This document shows, one piece after another, positions 14,894 through 15,107 of a stretch of DNA of 15,107 nt. Position numbers and translations under genes: made by a program. Position 1 is the first letter of the stretch. Each line of letters opens with the position of its first letter. The stretch is from CAG-791 sp045117315 (GTDB lineage Bacteria; Bacillota; Clostridia; Lachnospirales; Lachnospiraceae): positions 1 to 15,107 of the forward strand of contig JBGUNJ010000032.1 of the NCBI GenBank assembly GCA_045117315.1. The letters are read 5' to 3'. The notes under the pieces were generated by a model. The model saw only the letters and a program-made list of their open reading frames with translations. It was not told where the DNA came from and did not search any database.

Positions 14894-15038
14894 GGTTATG
14901 GGATTTTTCAGCAGTGCTATTTCCATCCTCCAGACTCTGGTCTCTGCGATTGGCGCAGGCCTCGGTGTATGGGGCGTGATCAACCTTCTGGAAGGATATG
15001 GAAATGACAACCCCGGCGCGAATGCTCATGTACGGTAA
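14784..15038 (+). pseudogene. Maff2 family membrane protein with leader, 3'-truncated
   Basis: I start at ATG 14784, which follows AAAGGAGGAGG (14765-14775) by a good distance; frames from 14676 or 14694 are longer but lack family support. The first 38 residues are hydrophilic (FCFPEYL ... NPVPKEV) and fuse in frame to MGFFSSAISILQTLVSAIG, the exact start of Maff2. Maff2 is a small membrane protein encoded beside the type IV secretion genes of Clostridia conjugative elements. An internal start at 14898 with AAAGAGG would give Maff2 alone. The membrane helix (about residues 41-68) and NLLEGYGNDNPGA are intact. Then NAHVR and a stop replace the second hydrophobic half, which normally begins K-S-Q-G. 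The break is near 15016-15019. It is probably non-functional. Confidence 0.7.
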
Positions 15039-15107
15039 AGAAGCAAGCAACCGAAAACAATAGATAGACCGCCAGCACTACACTATTCCGAACCAAAGAC
15101 CAAAAGA
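15039..15107. other. Unassigned sequence beyond the maff2 break
   Basis: The last 69 bases hold no gene, hairpin or repeat I can recognise. They differ from the expected continuation of maff2, so they come from the sequence on the other side of the junction. Confidence 0.4.

Overview
The window is a patchwork of mobile-element modules, most likely from a gut-type member of the Clostridia (Lachnospiraceae or a relative). The reasons are strong AGGAGG ribosome binding sites, a cysteine-rich KTR gene start, a DUF3847 + MobA/MobL + DUF3991/Toprim-helicase + TnpW gene run, a Firmicutes-type VirD4 coupling protein and a Maff2 fragment. All of these are common in integrative and conjugative or mobilizable elements of that group. 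No rRNA, tRNA or CRISPR array is visible, and every convincing gene lies on the + strand.

Region 1 (1-840) is AT-rich and broken. A KTR gene start (103-183) runs directly into the C-terminal half of a type I restriction specificity subunit (hsdS) that has no start of its own, and a terminator-like hairpin follows. Region 2 (865-5312) is a mobilization and replication module: DUF3847 protein, a palindromic oriT-like site, MobQ-type relaxase, terminator, Toprim-AAA primase/helicase, an inverted/direct repeat cluster, and TnpW. The recombinase that often accompanies TnpW is absent. Instead the sequence jumps at about 5363 into region 3 (5363-6787), a VirD4 coupling protein that lacks its N-terminus and Walker A motif, ending at a terminator.

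Region 4 (about 6790-14890) is the most interesting part. About 400 bases of strongly structured non-coding DNA precede a tightly packed five-gene operon: three successive, mutually very different tyrosine recombinases (441, 624 and 515 aa), a 243-aa basic/coiled-coil protein in the position of Tn554 TnpC, and a 578-aa protein made entirely of eight 70-residue zinc-ribbon repeats. All junctions overlap or abut, so the five are probably co-transcribed and translationally coupled. The unit is flanked by a diverged direct repeat (6796-6924 and 14764-14893). Both copies begin with the same ribosome-binding-site block and can encode related short peptides (PEYL ... PVPKE). A nested inverted repeat encloses the ribosome binding site of the first recombinase gene.

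Region 5 (14676-15107) holds the right-hand repeat copy fused in frame to the start of maff2, which is cut off after its single membrane helix. VirD4 and Maff2 genes are commonly close together in intact elements, so the recombinase cassette has probably inserted between them. The three truncations (hsdS/KTR, virD4, maff2) indicate further deletions or recombination. The recombinase trio plus zinc-repeat protein is the best candidate for an undescribed transposition or integration system.
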